From positions 124,001 to 188,000 of the forward strand of contig BMVA01000011.1 in the NCBI GenBank assembly GCA_014650475.1: a stretch of DNA of 64,000 nucleotides. Reading direction: 5' to 3'. This document shows, piece by piece, positions 21,250 through 30,768 of this stretch. The DNA comes from Streptomyces albogriseolus. GTDB taxonomy: Bacteria; Actinomycetota; Actinomycetes; Streptomycetales; Streptomycetaceae. Numbering within the stretch: the first letter of the stretch is position 1; every line of letters starts with the position of its first letter. The notes beneath the pieces were generated by a model, which did not search any database, had not been told where the DNA came from, and saw nothing but the letters and a program-made list of their open reading frames with translations. A program made the translations under genes and the position numbers.

Positions 21250-23448
21250 ATGGGCGACAAGGCGCACACACACCCCGGGGCCGCCGGCAGGGCACAGGCG
21301 GCCGACCGTCCCACGTCCGTACGGAACGTGGTACTGGTCGGCCACTCCGGATCGGGCAAGACGACTCTGGTGGAGGCTCTCGCGCTGACCGCGGGGGCGG
21401 TGAACCGGGCGGGCCGCGTGGAGGACGGCGGCACCGTCTCCGACTACGACGAGATCGAGCACCGGCAGCAGCGTTCGGTGCAGCTCTCCCTGGTGCCGGT
21501 CGAGTGGAACGGCATCAAGGTCAACCTTCTGGACACCCCCGGCTACGCCGACTTCGTCGGGGAGCTCAGGGCCGGTCTGCGAGCCGCGGACGCGGCCCTT
21601 TTCGTCGTCTCGGCCGCGGACGGCGTGGACGGCTCGACCCGCATGGTGTGGGACGAGTGCGCGGCCGTCGGCATGCCGCGCGCCCTCGTGATCACGCACC
21701 TGGAGGCGGCCCGCGCCGACTTCGAGGAGATGACCCGGGTCTGCGCGGAGACCTTCGGCGGGGACGACCCGGACGCGGTACTGCCGCTGTACCTGCCGCT
21801 GCGCGGCCCCGAGGGGCCCGACGGGCACGCGCCGGTGACCGGTCTCATCGGGCTGCTGACGCGCAAGCTGTTCGACTACTCCAGCGGCGAACGCACGGTG
21901 TCCGAGCCGGTCGGGGACCAGGTGCCGCTGATCGAGGAGGCGCGCGGCCGGCTGATCGAGGGGATCATCTCCGAGAGCGAGGACGAGACCCTCATGGACC
22001 GCTACCTCGGCGGGGAGGACGTCGACGTCAAGACGCTGATCGACGACGCGGAGCGGGCGGTGGCACGGGGCGTCTTCTTCCCCGTCCTGGCCGCCGCGCC
22101 CGCCGCCCCCGGGGCCCGCCAGGGACTCGGCACGGTGGAGCTGCTCGACCTGATCACCGGCGGATTCCCGACCCCGCTGGAGCACGGCACCCCGGCGGTG
22201 ACCACGCCGGACGGCCGGCCGCGCGAGCTGAAGCCGTGCGACCCGGACGCCCCGCTGGTCGCGGAGGTCGTGAAGACGTCGTCCGACCCCTACGTGGGAC
22301 GGCTCTCGCTGGTCCGGGTCTTCTCCGGGACGCTGCGCGCCGACCAGACCGTGCACGTCTCCGGGCACGGGCTGACCGACCGGGGCCACGAGGACCACGA
22401 CGTCGACGAGCGGGTCGGCGCGCTGTCCACGCCGTTCGGCAAGGTGCAGCGGCCGGTCTCGCACGTCATCGCGGGCGATCTGGCGTGCGTGGCGAAGCTG
22501 TCCCGCGCGGAGACCGGAGACACCCTGTCCTCGAAGGACGACCCGCTGGTCATGGAGCCGTGGGAGATGCCGGACCCGCTGCTGCCGCTGGCCATCGAGG
22601 CGCACAGCAAGGCCGACGAGGACAAGCTCTCCCAGGGGCTCGCGCGGCTGGTCGCCGAGGACCCGACGATGCGGCTCGAGCAGAACCAGGACACCCACCA
22701 GGTGGTGCTGTGGTGTCTCGGCGAGGCGCACGCCGACGTGGCGCTGGAACGGCTGCGCAGCCGGTACGGCGTGCAGGTCGACGTGGTGCCGCACCGGGTG
22801 GCGCTGCGGGAGACGTTCGGCGGCAGGGCCTCCGGGCGCGGACGGCACGTCAAACAGTCCGGCGGGCACGGGCAGTTCGCGATCTGCGAGATCGAGGTGG
22901 AGCCGCTGCCGAACGGCTCGGGCATCGAGTTCGTGGACAAGGTGGTCGGCGGCGCCGTGCCGCGGCAGTTCGTCCCGTCGGTGGAGAAAGGTGTACGGAC
23001 CCAGGCACGGAAGGGAGTTGCCGCGGGACATCCGCTCGTCGACGTACGGGTGACGCTCCTGGACGGCAAGGCGCACTCGGTGGACTCCTCGGACGCCGCG
23101 TTCCAGACGGCGGGCGCGCTGGCCCTGAGGGAGGCCGCCGCGGACGCGAGGATCCATCTGCTGGAGCCGGTGGCCGAGGTGTCCGTGCTGGTCGGCGACG
23201 ACTACGTGGGCGCCGTGATGAGCGACCTGTCCGGGCGCCGCGGCCGCGTGCTGGGCACCGAGCAGTCGCCCGGCGGACGCACGCTGATCCGGGCGGAGGT
23301 GCCGGAGATCGAGATCGGCCGGTACACCGTCGATCTGCGGTCGCTGTCCCACGGCACCGCCCGCTTCAGCCGCCGCTACGTCCGGCACGAACCGATGCCG
23401 CCGCAGGTCGCGGAACGGGTCAAGGGGGAGGCGCACGCGGCCTCCTGA
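21250..23448 (+). CDS. Elongation factor G-like protein (EF-G2 type)
   Basis: The 732-residue protein has the EF-G domain order: GTPase domain, domain II, III, IV and V. G1 reads GHSGSGKTT and G3 reads DTPGYADF, but the G4 motif NKxD is replaced by THLE in ALVITHLEAAR, and the usual G2 threonine region is shortened. This matches the EF-G2/FusA2 group, for which the mycobacterial member was reported to bind GTP yet lack ribosome-stimulated GTPase activity. The cellular role is unknown. ATG at 21250 has GGGAGG seven bases upstream. The gene stands alone, divergent from pgsA, and ends in a strong hairpin. Confidence 0.88.
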   Translation: MGDKAHTHPGAAGRAQAADRPTSVRNVVLVGHSGSGKTTLVEALALTAGAVNRAGRVEDGGTVSDYDEIEHRQQRSVQLSLVPVEWNGIKVNLLDTPGYADFVGELRAGLRAADAALFVVSAADGVDGSTRMVWDECAAVGMPRALVITHLEAARADFEEMTRVCAETFGGDDPDAVLPLYLPLRGPEGPDGHAPVTGLIGLLTRKLFDYSSGERTVSEPVGDQVPLIEEARGRLIEGIISESEDETLMDRYLGGEDVDVKTLIDDAERAVARGVFFPVLAAAPAAPGARQGLGTVELLDLITGGFPTPLEHGTPAVTTPDGRPRELKPCDPDAPLVAEVVKTSSDPYVGRLSLVRVFSGTLRADQTVHVSGHGLTDRGHEDHDVDERVGALSTPFGKVQRPVSHVIAGDLACVAKLSRAETGDTLSSKDDPLVMEPWEMPDPLLPLAIEAHSKADEDKLSQGLARLVAEDPTMRLEQNQDTHQVVLWCLGEAHADVALERLRSRYGVQVDVVPHRVALRETFGGRASGRGRHVKQSGGHGQFAICEIEVEPLPNGSGIEFVDKVVGGAVPRQFVPSVEKGVRTQARKGVAAGHPLVDVRVTLLDGKAHSVDSSDAAFQTAGALALREAAADARIHLLEPVAEVSVLVGDDYVGAVMSDLSGRRGRVLGTEQSPGGRTLIRAEVPEIEIGRYTVDLRSLSHGTARFSRRYVRHEPMPPQVAERVKGEAHAAS

Positions 23449-23454
23449 CGCGCA

Positions 23455-23485
23455 GGGCGCCCGCCGGTCACTCCGGCGGGCGCCC
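23455..23485 (+). terminator. Terminator after the EF-G-like gene
   Basis: A perfect 13-bp stem (23455-23467 with 23473-23485) with a TCACT loop lies seven bases after the stop. Confidence 0.88.
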
Positions 23486-23587
23486 GTGTGCGCGGTCGCG
23501 CTTCCGCTTCACTCCGCGCGACCTGCCCGTACCGGAGAACGGCTTGGAACGACCCCCGGCGGACGACGGTGGCTGCCTATACGCTGA

Positions 23588-23606
23588 ACACCTGATCAAC
23601 AGGTGT
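23588..23606 (+). promoter_or_regulatory. Inverted repeat upstream of the 23665 gene
   Basis: ACACCTG and CAGGTGT arms (23588-23594 and 23600-23606) flank ATCAA. It lies just after a TATACG -10-like hexamer (23578-23583) and 59 bases before the start codon. It could be an operator or a leader hairpin, but no matching regulator is recognised. Confidence 0.4.
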
Positions 23607-23664
23607 GCGCAGCACGGAAGTCGGGAAGGCCGCAAGACGACAGTCGCGGCGATCGGGGGCGGGA

Positions 23665-25320
23665 ATGACCGTTGAGAGCGGTTACGCGGAGTTCTTCGGT
23701 CCGCAGGTGCCGCGCACGGGCGACGAGGGCCAGACACCCACCTTCGCGCTGGCCTCGGCGGCCTACCGGGACAACGAGGCCGAGGAGATACTCAAGGCCA
23801 ACAGCGAGTGGCACAAGTCGGAGGTGGGCAAGCCGCGGATCAAGCTGTTCCGGCCCAATCTGGGCGAGGCGTTCTCCCGGGCGATCATCGACCGGATGCT
23901 GGGCTCGGGCCGCGCCCCGCTCATCCAGTCCTTCGGCACCCAGCCCCAGGTGGTGGTGGAGCACGCGCTGGCGGCCCACCGCATCCGCCGCGAGCGCGAC
24001 AACTGGCTGACCGCCGTGATGGTCCTGTGCGGGCTGCTGTTCCTGCCCGGCCTGCTCGTGTGGCTGCTGGTGTTCCAGATCCGCACGACCATGGCCAAGC
24101 GCGACGACAAGCGGGCCGGCGCGCTCGCCACCGCCCTCCTGGTCGGTGTCGGCGCCCTGGCCGTGCTGTTCCTGCTGCGCATGCCGTTCAGCGGATTCTG
24201 GGCCTGGTACGCGCGCGCGGCGGTCCTGGCCCCGGTGGTGGGCTGGTTCTGGGCCAAGCAGATCTGCGAGCGCACCGCCCGCGACCTGCGGGAGCGCTGG
24301 GACAGCCTGCTGTCGGGCAGCAGCATCGGCGCCAAGGTGCCCGAGGCGGTGCCGAGCAGCCCCGGCGAGACGGCGGCCGAGCAGCTGCGCCAGTCGCTGG
24401 CCCGGCTCAGCGCCGAGCAGCAGTCCAACTCCGTCTTCTACGCCGGTCCCAAGGGCATCCTCGGCATGGGCACCCGCTGGGGCAGCTGGCAGCTCGCCGA
24501 GGACCTGGCGCCGGCCGACCCCGGCCGGGAGATCCACCCGTTCCGCAGCTGGGACGTGATCAAGGCCATCCACGACCGGCTGCGCATGCTGGAGCGCGGC
24601 CCGCTGAACACGGGCGGCTTCCCCAAGCCGTCGATACGCCACTGGATCGTCACGCCCATCGGGGAGAACGCCACGGCGGTCACCCGGCCCGAGGGCACCG
24701 ACGTCGAGGCGTACCAGGTGAAGCAGCACGCCGTGCAGGAGATCTGCAACAAGCAGCAGTTCGGCGCGGGCGACCGGCACTACCTGGGCGTGCAGTGGAC
24801 GCTGTGGGACGGCCAGCTGGTGATCACGATGCTGATCACGGTGACCGTGCTGCACGAGACGCTGCGCATCGAGGTCACCGGGCACGCCCTGGGGCCGGTG
24901 CACTCGCTCTTCACCACCAAGCCGGCGGCCAAGGAGAAGGAGGTCCAGAAGTCGGTCAAGTTCTGGGAGACCCGGAAGGTCAAGCTCCCGCTGGTCGACT
25001 CGGACGAGGTGGTACGGCTGGCCGCCCGCGCGCCCCTGACCAACTACCCGCCGCTGCTGTACTGGCTGGGCGGCAAGCTGACCCTGCCCGAGCCGTTCGG
25101 GCTGCGGCACGCCTGGGCGGACAAGCCCTGGCGGCACCGGTTCATGGCGGACGACGCGCTGCGGGCGGCGACGCCGGTGCTGCGCGTGGTGCACTCCGCG
25201 GCGATCAAGGTGCTGGAGGAGAACGGCGTGGACACCACGAAGTTCGGCTCCCGCTCGTCGTCCCTGTCCACGGCGGTGCAGGAGGCGACGCCGGGCAAGG
25301 CCGACCTGTACGACGCGTAG
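23665..25320 (+). CDS. Unknown membrane protein
   Basis: I do not recognise a named family in this 551-residue protein. It has a soluble N-terminal part (1-110), three hydrophobic segments at about 113-135, 148-170 and 176-194, and a long soluble C-terminal part of mixed strands and helices. Within this part, the segment around residues 370-395 (QWTLWDGQLVITMLITVTV) is hydrophobic but reads more like buried strands. No enzymatic motif is evident. ATG at 23665 follows GGGGGCGGGA. Codon use is normal for the genome. It is a lone gene between two hairpins, converging on the HIT gene. The position next to thrS/HIT seems to match S. coelicolor SCO1529. Confidence 0.8.
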   Translation: MTVESGYAEFFGPQVPRTGDEGQTPTFALASAAYRDNEAEEILKANSEWHKSEVGKPRIKLFRPNLGEAFSRAIIDRMLGSGRAPLIQSFGTQPQVVVEHALAAHRIRRERDNWLTAVMVLCGLLFLPGLLVWLLVFQIRTTMAKRDDKRAGALATALLVGVGALAVLFLLRMPFSGFWAWYARAAVLAPVVGWFWAKQICERTARDLRERWDSLLSGSSIGAKVPEAVPSSPGETAAEQLRQSLARLSAEQQSNSVFYAGPKGILGMGTRWGSWQLAEDLAPADPGREIHPFRSWDVIKAIHDRLRMLERGPLNTGGFPKPSIRHWIVTPIGENATAVTRPEGTDVEAYQVKQHAVQEICNKQQFGAGDRHYLGVQWTLWDGQLVITMLITVTVLHETLRIEVTGHALGPVHSLFTTKPAAKEKEVQKSVKFWETRKVKLPLVDSDEVVRLAARAPLTNYPPLLYWLGGKLTLPEPFGLRHAWADKPWRHRFMADDALRAATPVLRVVHSAAIKVLEENGVDTTKFGSRSSSLSTAVQEATPGKADLYDA

Positions 25321-25330
25321 GCGGCAGGCG

Positions 25331-25358
25331 GGCGGGGTGCGCGACCGCGGACCCCGCC
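25331..25358. terminator. Hairpin between convergent genes
   Basis: GGCGGGGT (25331-25338) pairs with ACCCCGCC (25351-25358) around a 12-base loop, between the membrane protein stop and the HIT gene stop. Confidence 0.5.
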
Positions 25359-25375
25359 TCCCCCGGTCCAGGGCC

Positions 25376-25924
25376 TCAGGCGGTCGGCCAGGCCTCCGCG
25401 AGCATCTTGCGGGTGTCGGCCAGCAGCTGCGGCAGCACCTTGGTGTGGCCGATGACCGGCATGAAGTTGGTGTCGCCGCCCCAGCGCGGGACGACGTGCT
25501 GGTGCAGGTGGGCGGCGATGCCCGCGCCCGCGACCGTGCCCTGGTTCATGCCGATGTTGAAGCCGTGCGCCCCCGACGCCGTGCGCAGCGCCGTCATCGC
25601 CTGCTTGGTGAGCACGGCGAGCTCCGCCGTCTCCTCGACGGTGAGCTCGGTGTAGTCGGCCACGTGCCGGTACGGCACGGTCATCAGATGGCCGCCGGTG
25701 TACGGGTACAGGTTGAGCACCGCGTACACCAGCTTGCCGCGGCGCAGGATCAGCCCGTCCTCGTCGGACTCGGCCGGGAGGGAACAGAAGGGGCAGCCGT
25801 CGCCGGCACCGGGGCCGCTCGGCTTGTTCTCACCCTGGATGTAGGCCATCCGGTGGGGCGTCCACAGACGCTGGAACGCGTCCTGCGTCCCCACTCCCAA
25901 CTGCTGCTCCGGCTCACTCGTCAT
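25376..25924 (-). CDS. HIT-family nucleotide phosphorylase/hydrolase
   Basis: The 182-residue protein contains the histidine triad HLHQHVVP with the catalytic histidine, preceded by the GMNQGTVAGAGIAAH stretch and YPYTGGHLMTVPYRHV. These features match the actinobacterial Ap4A phosphorylase-like HIT group (similar to M. tuberculosis Rv2613c). A CPFC motif near residue 43 may bind zinc. ATG at 25924 was preferred to an open 24-codon extension, although no strong ribosome site is visible for either. It is 55 bases before the thrS end and reads the same way, but a T-tailed terminator lies between them. Confidence 0.87.
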   Translation of the reverse strand: MTSEPEQQLGVGTQDAFQRLWTPHRMAYIQGENKPSGPGAGDGCPFCSLPAESDEDGLILRRGKLVYAVLNLYPYTGGHLMTVPYRHVADYTELTVEETAELAVLTKQAMTALRTASGAHGFNIGMNQGTVAGAGIAAHLHQHVVPRWGGDTNFMPVIGHTKVLPQLLADTRKMLAEAWPTA

Positions 25925-25961
25925 GCGTGCAGCATATGGCGTGACCTCGGGACCGCGGCAA

Positions 25962-25991
25962 AAAGCCCCCGGGATCGCTCCCGGGGGCTTT
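25962..25991 (-). terminator. Rho-independent terminator of thrS
   Basis: A perfect 13-bp stem (25962-25974 with 25979-25991) with a 4-base loop is followed on the reverse strand by TTTTTGCC. It is one of the few terminators in the window with a clear U-run. Confidence 0.92.
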
Positions 25992-26003
25992 CTCACGTAC
26001 GGG

Positions 26004-27980
26004 TCAGACCTGAGCCCGCTCCTCGACGACCTTCGCGATCTTGGCGATGGCCTCGTCGACGGGGATGCCGTTCTCCTGCGAGCCGTCGCGGTAGCGGAAG
26101 GACACCGCGCCGTTCGCCATGTCCTCGTCGCCCGCGATGACCATGAAGGGCACCTTCTGCTTCTGGGCGTTCCTGATTTTCTTCTGCATCCGGTCGGACG
26201 AGGAGTCCACCTCGATCCGCAGACCCTGCTTGCGGGCCGCGTCCGCGAACTTCTCCAGGTGGTCGACGTGCGCGTCGCCGATCGGGATGCCCACCGCCTG
26301 CACCGGCGCCAGCCACGCCGGGAAGGCGCCCGCGTAGTGCTCCAGGAGCACCGCGAAGAACCGCTCGATCGAGCCGAACAGCGCGCGGTGGATCATGACC
26401 GGGCGGGTCTTGGAGCCGTCCGCGGCCGTGTACTCCAGATCGAAGCGCTCCGGCAGGTTGAAGTCGAGCTGGATGGTCGACATCTGCCAGGTGCGGCCGA
26501 TGGCGTCCTTCGCCTGGACGGAGATCTTCGGCCCGTAGAAGGCCGCGCCGCCCGGGTCCGGGACCAGGGGCAGGCCCTGCTTCTCGGCGACCTGGCGCAG
26601 CGTCTCGGTCGCCTCCTCCCACGCCTCGTCGCTGCCGACGAACTTCTCCGGGTCCTTGGTGGACAGCTCCAGGTAGAAGTCGGTGAGGCCGTAGTCGCGC
26701 AGCAGGTTCAGGACGAAGGTGAGGGTCCTGTCGAGCTCCTCGGACATCTGCTCGCGGGTGCAGTAGATGTGCGCGTCGTCCTGGGTGAAGCCGCGGGCCC
26801 GGGTCAGGCCGTGCACGACGCCCGACTTCTCGTACCGGTACACGGTCCCGAACTCGAAGAGGCGCAGCGGCAGTTCGCGGTAGGAGCGGCCGCGCGCGTC
26901 GAAGATCAGGTTGTGCATCGGGCAGTTCATGGGCTTGAGGTAGTAGTCCACGCCCTCGTCGAGCTGCATGGGCGGGTACATGCCGTCGGCGTACCAGTCC
27001 AGGTGGCCCGAGGTCTCGAAGAGCTTCCCCTTCGTCGCGTGCGGGGTGTAGACGAACTCGTAGCCCTCCTCCTCGTGCCGGCGGCGCGAGTAGTCCTCCA
27101 TGACCCGGCGGACGATGCCGCCCTTGGGGTGGAAGACGGCGAGGCCGGAGCCGATCTGCTCCGGGATGGAGAACAGGTCGAGCTCGCTGCCGAGCTTGCG
27201 GTGGTCGCGCTTCTCCGCCTCGGCGAGGAACTCCAGGTGCGCCTTCAGCTCCTCCTTGGAGGGCCAGGCGGTGCCGTAGATGCGCTGGAGCATCGGGTTC
27301 TTCTCGCTGCCGCGCCAGTAGGCGGCCGCGTTGCGCATCAGCTTGAACGCCGGGATGTTCCGGGTGGTGGGCAGGTGGGGACCGCGGCAGAGGTCCTTCC
27401 AGCACAGCTCGCCGGTCTTGGCGTCCAGGTTGTCGTAGATCGTCAGCTCACCGGCGCCGACCTCGACGTCCGCGCCGTCGTCGTGCGAGGCGGAGCCCTT
27501 GAGGCCGATCAGCTCCAGCTTGTACGGCTCGTCGGCGAGCTCCTCGCGGGCCGTCTCGTCGGTCACCACGCGGCGGGAGAAGCGCTGGCCGCGCTTCTGG
27601 ATCTCCTGCATCTTCTTCTCGATGGCCTTGAGATCCTCGGGCGTGAAGGGCTTCTCCACGTCGAAGTCGTAGTAGAAGCCGTCCCGGACCGGCGGGCCGA
27701 TGCCCAGCTTGGCCTCGGGGAACAGCTCCTGAACGGCCTGGGCCATCACGTGCGCGGTGGAGTGGCGCAGGATGTTGAGGCCGTCCTCGGAGGAGATCTC
27801 GACGCCCTCGACGGTCTCGCCGTCCTGGACCTGGTACGAGAGGTCCTTGAGCTCGCCGGCCACCCGAGCGGCGATGACCGAGCGCTCGCCGGCGAAGAGC
27901 TCGGCGGCCGTAGTGCCCGTCGTCACCACGCGTTCTTCCCGCTCGGAATCGCGCTGGATGATCACACGGACGTCTGACAC
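26004..27980 (-). CDS. thrS: Threonyl-tRNA synthetase
   Basis: This 658-residue class II synthetase charges tRNA-Thr. It begins with a TGS domain (1-60), then the editing domain with [10 protein letters not shown] and the late CRGPHLP zinc/His element, then the catalytic core with motif 1, [10 protein letters not shown] (zinc cysteine), motif 2 around [15 protein letters not shown], and motif 3 in [17 protein letters not shown]-terminal anticodon-binding domain ends the protein. GTG at 27980 has AGGAGAG five bases upstream. An 18-codon upstream extension is open but unsupported. Confidence 0.97.
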   Translation of the reverse strand: MSDVRVIIQRDSEREERVVTTGTTAAELFAGERSVIAARVAGELKDLSYQVQDGETVEGVEISSEDGLNILRHSTAHVMAQAVQELFPEAKLGIGPPVRDGFYYDFDVEKPFTPEDLKAIEKKMQEIQKRGQRFSRRVVTDETAREELADEPYKLELIGLKGSASHDDGADVEVGAGELTIYDNLDAKTGELCWKDLCRGPHLPTTRNIPAFKLMRNAAAYWRGSEKNPMLQRIYGTAWPSKEELKAHLEFLAEAEKRDHRKLGSELDLFSIPEQIGSGLAVFHPKGGIVRRVMEDYSRRRHEEEGYEFVYTPHATKGKLFETSGHLDWYADGMYPPMQLDEGVDYYLKPMNCPMHNLIFDARGRSYRELPLRLFEFGTVYRYEKSGVVHGLTRARGFTQDDAHIYCTREQMSEELDRTLTFVLNLLRDYGLTDFYLELSTKDPEKFVGSDEAWEEATETLRQVAEKQGLPLVPDPGGAAFYGPKISVQAKDAIGRTWQMSTIQLDFNLPERFDLEYTAADGSKTRPVMIHRALFGSIERFFAVLLEHYAGAFPAWLAPVQAVGIPIGDAHVDHLEKFADAARKQGLRIEVDSSSDRMQKKIRNAQKQKVPFMVIAGDEDMANGAVSFRYRDGSQENGIPVDEAIAKIAKVVEERAQV

Positions 27981-28073
27981 CGGTCTCTCCTGACTGAAGG
28001 CTGTGGTCGCGGCGCCATACCGGAGCGCACGCATGGGTGCGATCGTACCGACCCGGGACCGGTGCAGGCGAAA

Positions 28074-29300
28074 TCAGCCGTCGCGGGAGGGGCCGAAGGC
28101 CTCGCCGAAGTCGTCCGCGCTCTCCTGGAGCGCCTTGAGCAGCCGGTCGCGTTCGGCCTCGTCGACCTGGACCGGCGCGACCTGCCGGACCTCGGTGAGA
28201 CGCCGGAACCCGCCGTGTCCGGCCAGCCGCCCCCGCATCCGCACCGGCAGCCCCATGAGGTGGGCGTGTCCGGCGATCCGGTAGTCGTCCTCCCCGAGCG
28301 TGACGCGGAGGTGTCCGACGTCGGCGCCCGCCAGCACCCGCAGCCGCACCAGACCGTCGCCCCGGGGCCGCGCCCGGTACATCCGCACGACGGCACCAGT
28401 GACCGTGACGGTGACGGAGGGCTCCGCGCGCCGGTAGCGGCGGCCGGCCTCCAGCAGCACGGGCAGGTCGCCGGGCGAGAACTCCACGGGCCCGGCGGTG
28501 GCCACGCACCCCTCGGGCACCCCGGCCGCCGGCGCCCAGTCCACGCCGACGCGGGCGCCCTCGGCCCCCTGGACCAGGGCGACGAGGGCCTCGGTGAGCT
28601 CGTGGCTGACGCCCGCGCCGACGGCCGTGGCGAAGGCGTCCATGGAGCCGGTGGCCCGCCCGTGGTCGACGGCCTCGCGGGCGGCGCGCAGGGCGTGGAA
28701 CAGGCACACGGCGAGCGGGCGGCCGGTGGCCATGGGCACGAAGGCGGTGAGGCGGCGGCCGTCCGGCGCGGGGCCCGCCAGCACGCCGTCCAGCGCGGCG
28801 GCGGCCGGGCGGCGGTGGCGGGCGCCGTGGTAGCCGGTGCGGGCGCGGGTGGCGAGCGCGGCGGCGAGCAGGGTGCGGCGGGCGGCGGTCCTGAGCTGTT
28901 CCTCCGCGGTCCAGGCGACGGCGTCGCCGGGGCCGGGCGGCAGGTCGCGGGACCAGCGGATCTCGTCGCTGGGCACGGCGAGGGCGAGCAGGATCTCGCG
29001 GGCGGAGGGCGTGCCGCTGCGGGACAGCGCGTCCAGGGCCTCGGCGAGCAGGTCCTCGCTGTCGGGGAAGGTCCGGCCGACCGGGACGAGCAGGCTGGTG
29101 CCGGTGCCGGGGCCTGGCGGGGCCCAGCGGCCGTAGCGCCCGGGGGCGCCGCCGCGCCGCTGCCAGCCGTGCCGGCGCAGAAGGGCGGTGAGTACGGCGG
29201 GGTCGGTGCCGGCGGCCTCGGGCGGCGGTGCGCCGGGGAAGAGGTCGGCGGGGTGCGGGCGTACGGGCCGGGCGGGTTCCCCGGTGGGGCGGTGGGTCAC
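28074..29300 (-). CDS. Unknown protein coupled to DUF4365 gene
   Basis: No named family is recognised in this 408-residue protein. It has a Pro/Arg-rich head (1-60), a middle helical part with repeated Ala/Arg runs, an internal LTAFVPMATGRPLAVCLFHALR segment, and a strand-rich C-terminal third (RRAEPSVTVTVTGAVV ... DDYRIAGHAHLMGLPV) that could form a beta-barrel-like domain. It ends in an acidic helix (DRLLKALQESADDFGEAF). GTG at 29300 has GGGGAGG seven bases upstream and overlaps the DUF4365 stop in GTGA, so the two proteins are likely made together and may act together. Confidence 0.8.
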   Translation of the reverse strand: MTHRPTGEPARPVRPHPADLFPGAPPPEAAGTDPAVLTALLRRHGWQRRGGAPGRYGRWAPPGPGTGTSLLVPVGRTFPDSEDLLAEALDALSRSGTPSAREILLALAVPSDEIRWSRDLPPGPGDAVAWTAEEQLRTAARRTLLAAALATRARTGYHGARHRRPAAAALDGVLAGPAPDGRRLTAFVPMATGRPLAVCLFHALRAAREAVDHGRATGSMDAFATAVGAGVSHELTEALVALVQGAEGARVGVDWAPAAGVPEGCVATAGPVEFSPGDLPVLLEAGRRYRRAEPSVTVTVTGAVVRMYRARPRGDGLVRLRVLAGADVGHLRVTLGEDDYRIAGHAHLMGLPVRMRGRLAGHGGFRRLTEVRQVAPVQVDEAERDRLLKALQESADDFGEAFGPSRDG

Positions 29301-29863
29301 GGTCTGCCTCCCCTGCCGACCCGCGTCATGATCTCGCACAGCGCACGGTCGTCGAAGATGCGTGAGGTGGGGATCCGTACGGTGGTGCGGCGGCGGCCGG
29401 TGACGGGGTGTCCGGCGAGGTTGACCCAGTAGCAGCAGTGGCGCAGGTCGAGCCGGTCGTGTCCGGCGCGCAGCCAGTCGTCCTGGGAGCGCGGCAGGAT
29501 CATCACGACGAGGATCTTGTGCACGGAGACCGGGGTGCGGGCGAGCTTCTCCAGGTGGGCGTTGTCCAGGGTGAAGGAGAAGGCGCGTCCCCGGGGGTGC
29601 GGGGCGATCTGCGAGGTGGCCTTGAGCTGCACCTTGATGGTGACCTCGTCGTCGACGAGGTGTCCGGGCGCGCTGTGGCTGACGTGCCAGTCGATGCCGT
29701 TGTCCGGGAAGGGCTGGGACAGCGAGCAGCCCGCCGCCGCGGCGACGGCGTGGAGGTAGCCGACCTGCAGGGTCTCCATGCAGGCGGTGGTGGCGAGGGT
29801 GCCGCGAGCGGCCGGTGTGCGCTCCGGCAGCAGCCCGCCCCGCTCGGGCTGCGCGATGGCCAT
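29297..29863 (-). CDS. DUF4365 domain protein, nuclease-like fold
   Basis: The 188-residue protein has the DUF4365 layout. A helical start is followed by GIDWHVSH (Asp58) and, about 20 residues on, TIKVQLKAT with Gln79 and Lys81. An Asp followed by a strand with (E/Q)xK is the pattern of PD-(D/E)XK nucleases, so a nuclease-like fold is likely, although activity is not proven. Related domains occur in restriction and DNA-processing contexts. ATG at 29863 has GGAAGG upstream. An in-frame ATG at 29896 and a TTG further up with AGGAG are alternatives. It is divergent from a DnaQ-like exonuclease gene. Confidence 0.8.
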   Translation of the reverse strand: MAIAQPERGGLLPERTPAARGTLATTACMETLQVGYLHAVAAAAGCSLSQPFPDNGIDWHVSHSAPGHLVDDEVTIKVQLKATSQIAPHPRGRAFSFTLDNAHLEKLARTPVSVHKILVVMILPRSQDDWLRAGHDRLDLRHCCYWVNLAGHPVTGRRRTTVRIPTSRIFDDRALCEIMTRVGRGGRP

Positions 29864-30031
29864 GGCCAACAGCCTTCCGAAGCAGTCGAATCCCATGCGC
29901 GGGTCGCTGAACTGCAAAGACCCGTACTCCTGTTGTCTCCTCCCGGCGTAGTGCGCAAACAGCGCGGGTATCACCGGTCCGAGCAGTGGACGGCACGTCA
30001 ACTGCTGGTGGTGAGCGAGGGGTTGGTGGGT

Positions 30032-30757
30032 ATGACGTGCTGGTACGAGGGGCCGCTGGCCGCCTTCGACACGGAGACCACGGGTGTGGACGTCGAGACC
30101 GACCGGATCGTGTCGGCCGCCCTCGTCGTCCAGGACGCGCCGGGCACCCGGCCGCGGGTGACCCGCTGGCTGGTGAATCCGGGCGTGCCGGTGCCGGCCG
30201 CGGCGACCGAGGTGCACGGGCTGACGGAGGAGCATCTGCAGCGCAACGGCCGCTGGCCGGCGCCGGTGATGTACGAGGTGGCGCAGGCGCTGGCGGAGCA
30301 GGCGGCGGTGGGCCGGCCCGTGGTGGTGATGAACGCGCCGTTCGATCTGACGCTGCTGGACCGGGAGTTGCGCCGGCACCGGGCGTCGTCGCTGGCCCGC
30401 TGGTTCGAGCGGACGCCGCTGCTGGTGCTGGATCCGCGGGTGCTGGACAAGCATCTGGACCGCTACCGCAAGGGCCGTCGCACGCTGGCCGACCTGTGCG
30501 CGCACTACGAGGTGGAGCTGGAGGAGGCGCACGACGCGGCGGCGGACGCGGTGGCCGCGCTGGAGGTCACGCGGGCGGTGGGCCGCCGGTTCGCGTCCCG
30601 GCTGGAGCGGCTGTCCCCCGGTGAGCTGCACACCTTGCAGGCGGTGTGGCACGCCGCACAGGCGCGGGGCCTTCAGGCCTGGTTCCAGCGCACCGGCGCG
30701 GAGGAGACCGTCGACCCGGCCTGGCCCCTGCGCCCGGACCTGCCGGCGGCGGCGTGA
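30032..30757 (+). CDS. DnaQ-like 3'-5' exonuclease
   Basis: The 241-residue DEDDh exonuclease shows all three motifs: ExoI AFDTETTG (Asp12, Glu14), ExoII VVMNAPFDLTLLD, and ExoIII HDAAADAVAAL. The family includes the proofreading subunit of polymerase III and stand-alone RNases or DNases. This short protein without a polymerase partner gene is probably a stand-alone nuclease. ATG at 30032 follows GAGGGG. It is divergent from the DUF4365 pair and terminated by an 18-bp hairpin. Confidence 0.9.
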   Translation: MTCWYEGPLAAFDTETTGVDVETDRIVSAALVVQDAPGTRPRVTRWLVNPGVPVPAAATEVHGLTEEHLQRNGRWPAPVMYEVAQALAEQAAVGRPVVVMNAPFDLTLLDRELRRHRASSLARWFERTPLLVLDPRVLDKHLDRYRKGRRTLADLCAHYEVELEEAHDAAADAVAALEVTRAVGRRFASRLERLSPGELHTLQAVWHAAQARGLQAWFQRTGAEETVDPAWPLRPDLPAAA

Positions 30758-30768
30758 CCTCACACAAA

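Noticed and set aside
23578-23583. Standard promoter for the 23665 gene
   Set aside because: The TATACG hexamer has no -35 box at a usual distance; the nearest TTGGAA is 28 bases away.
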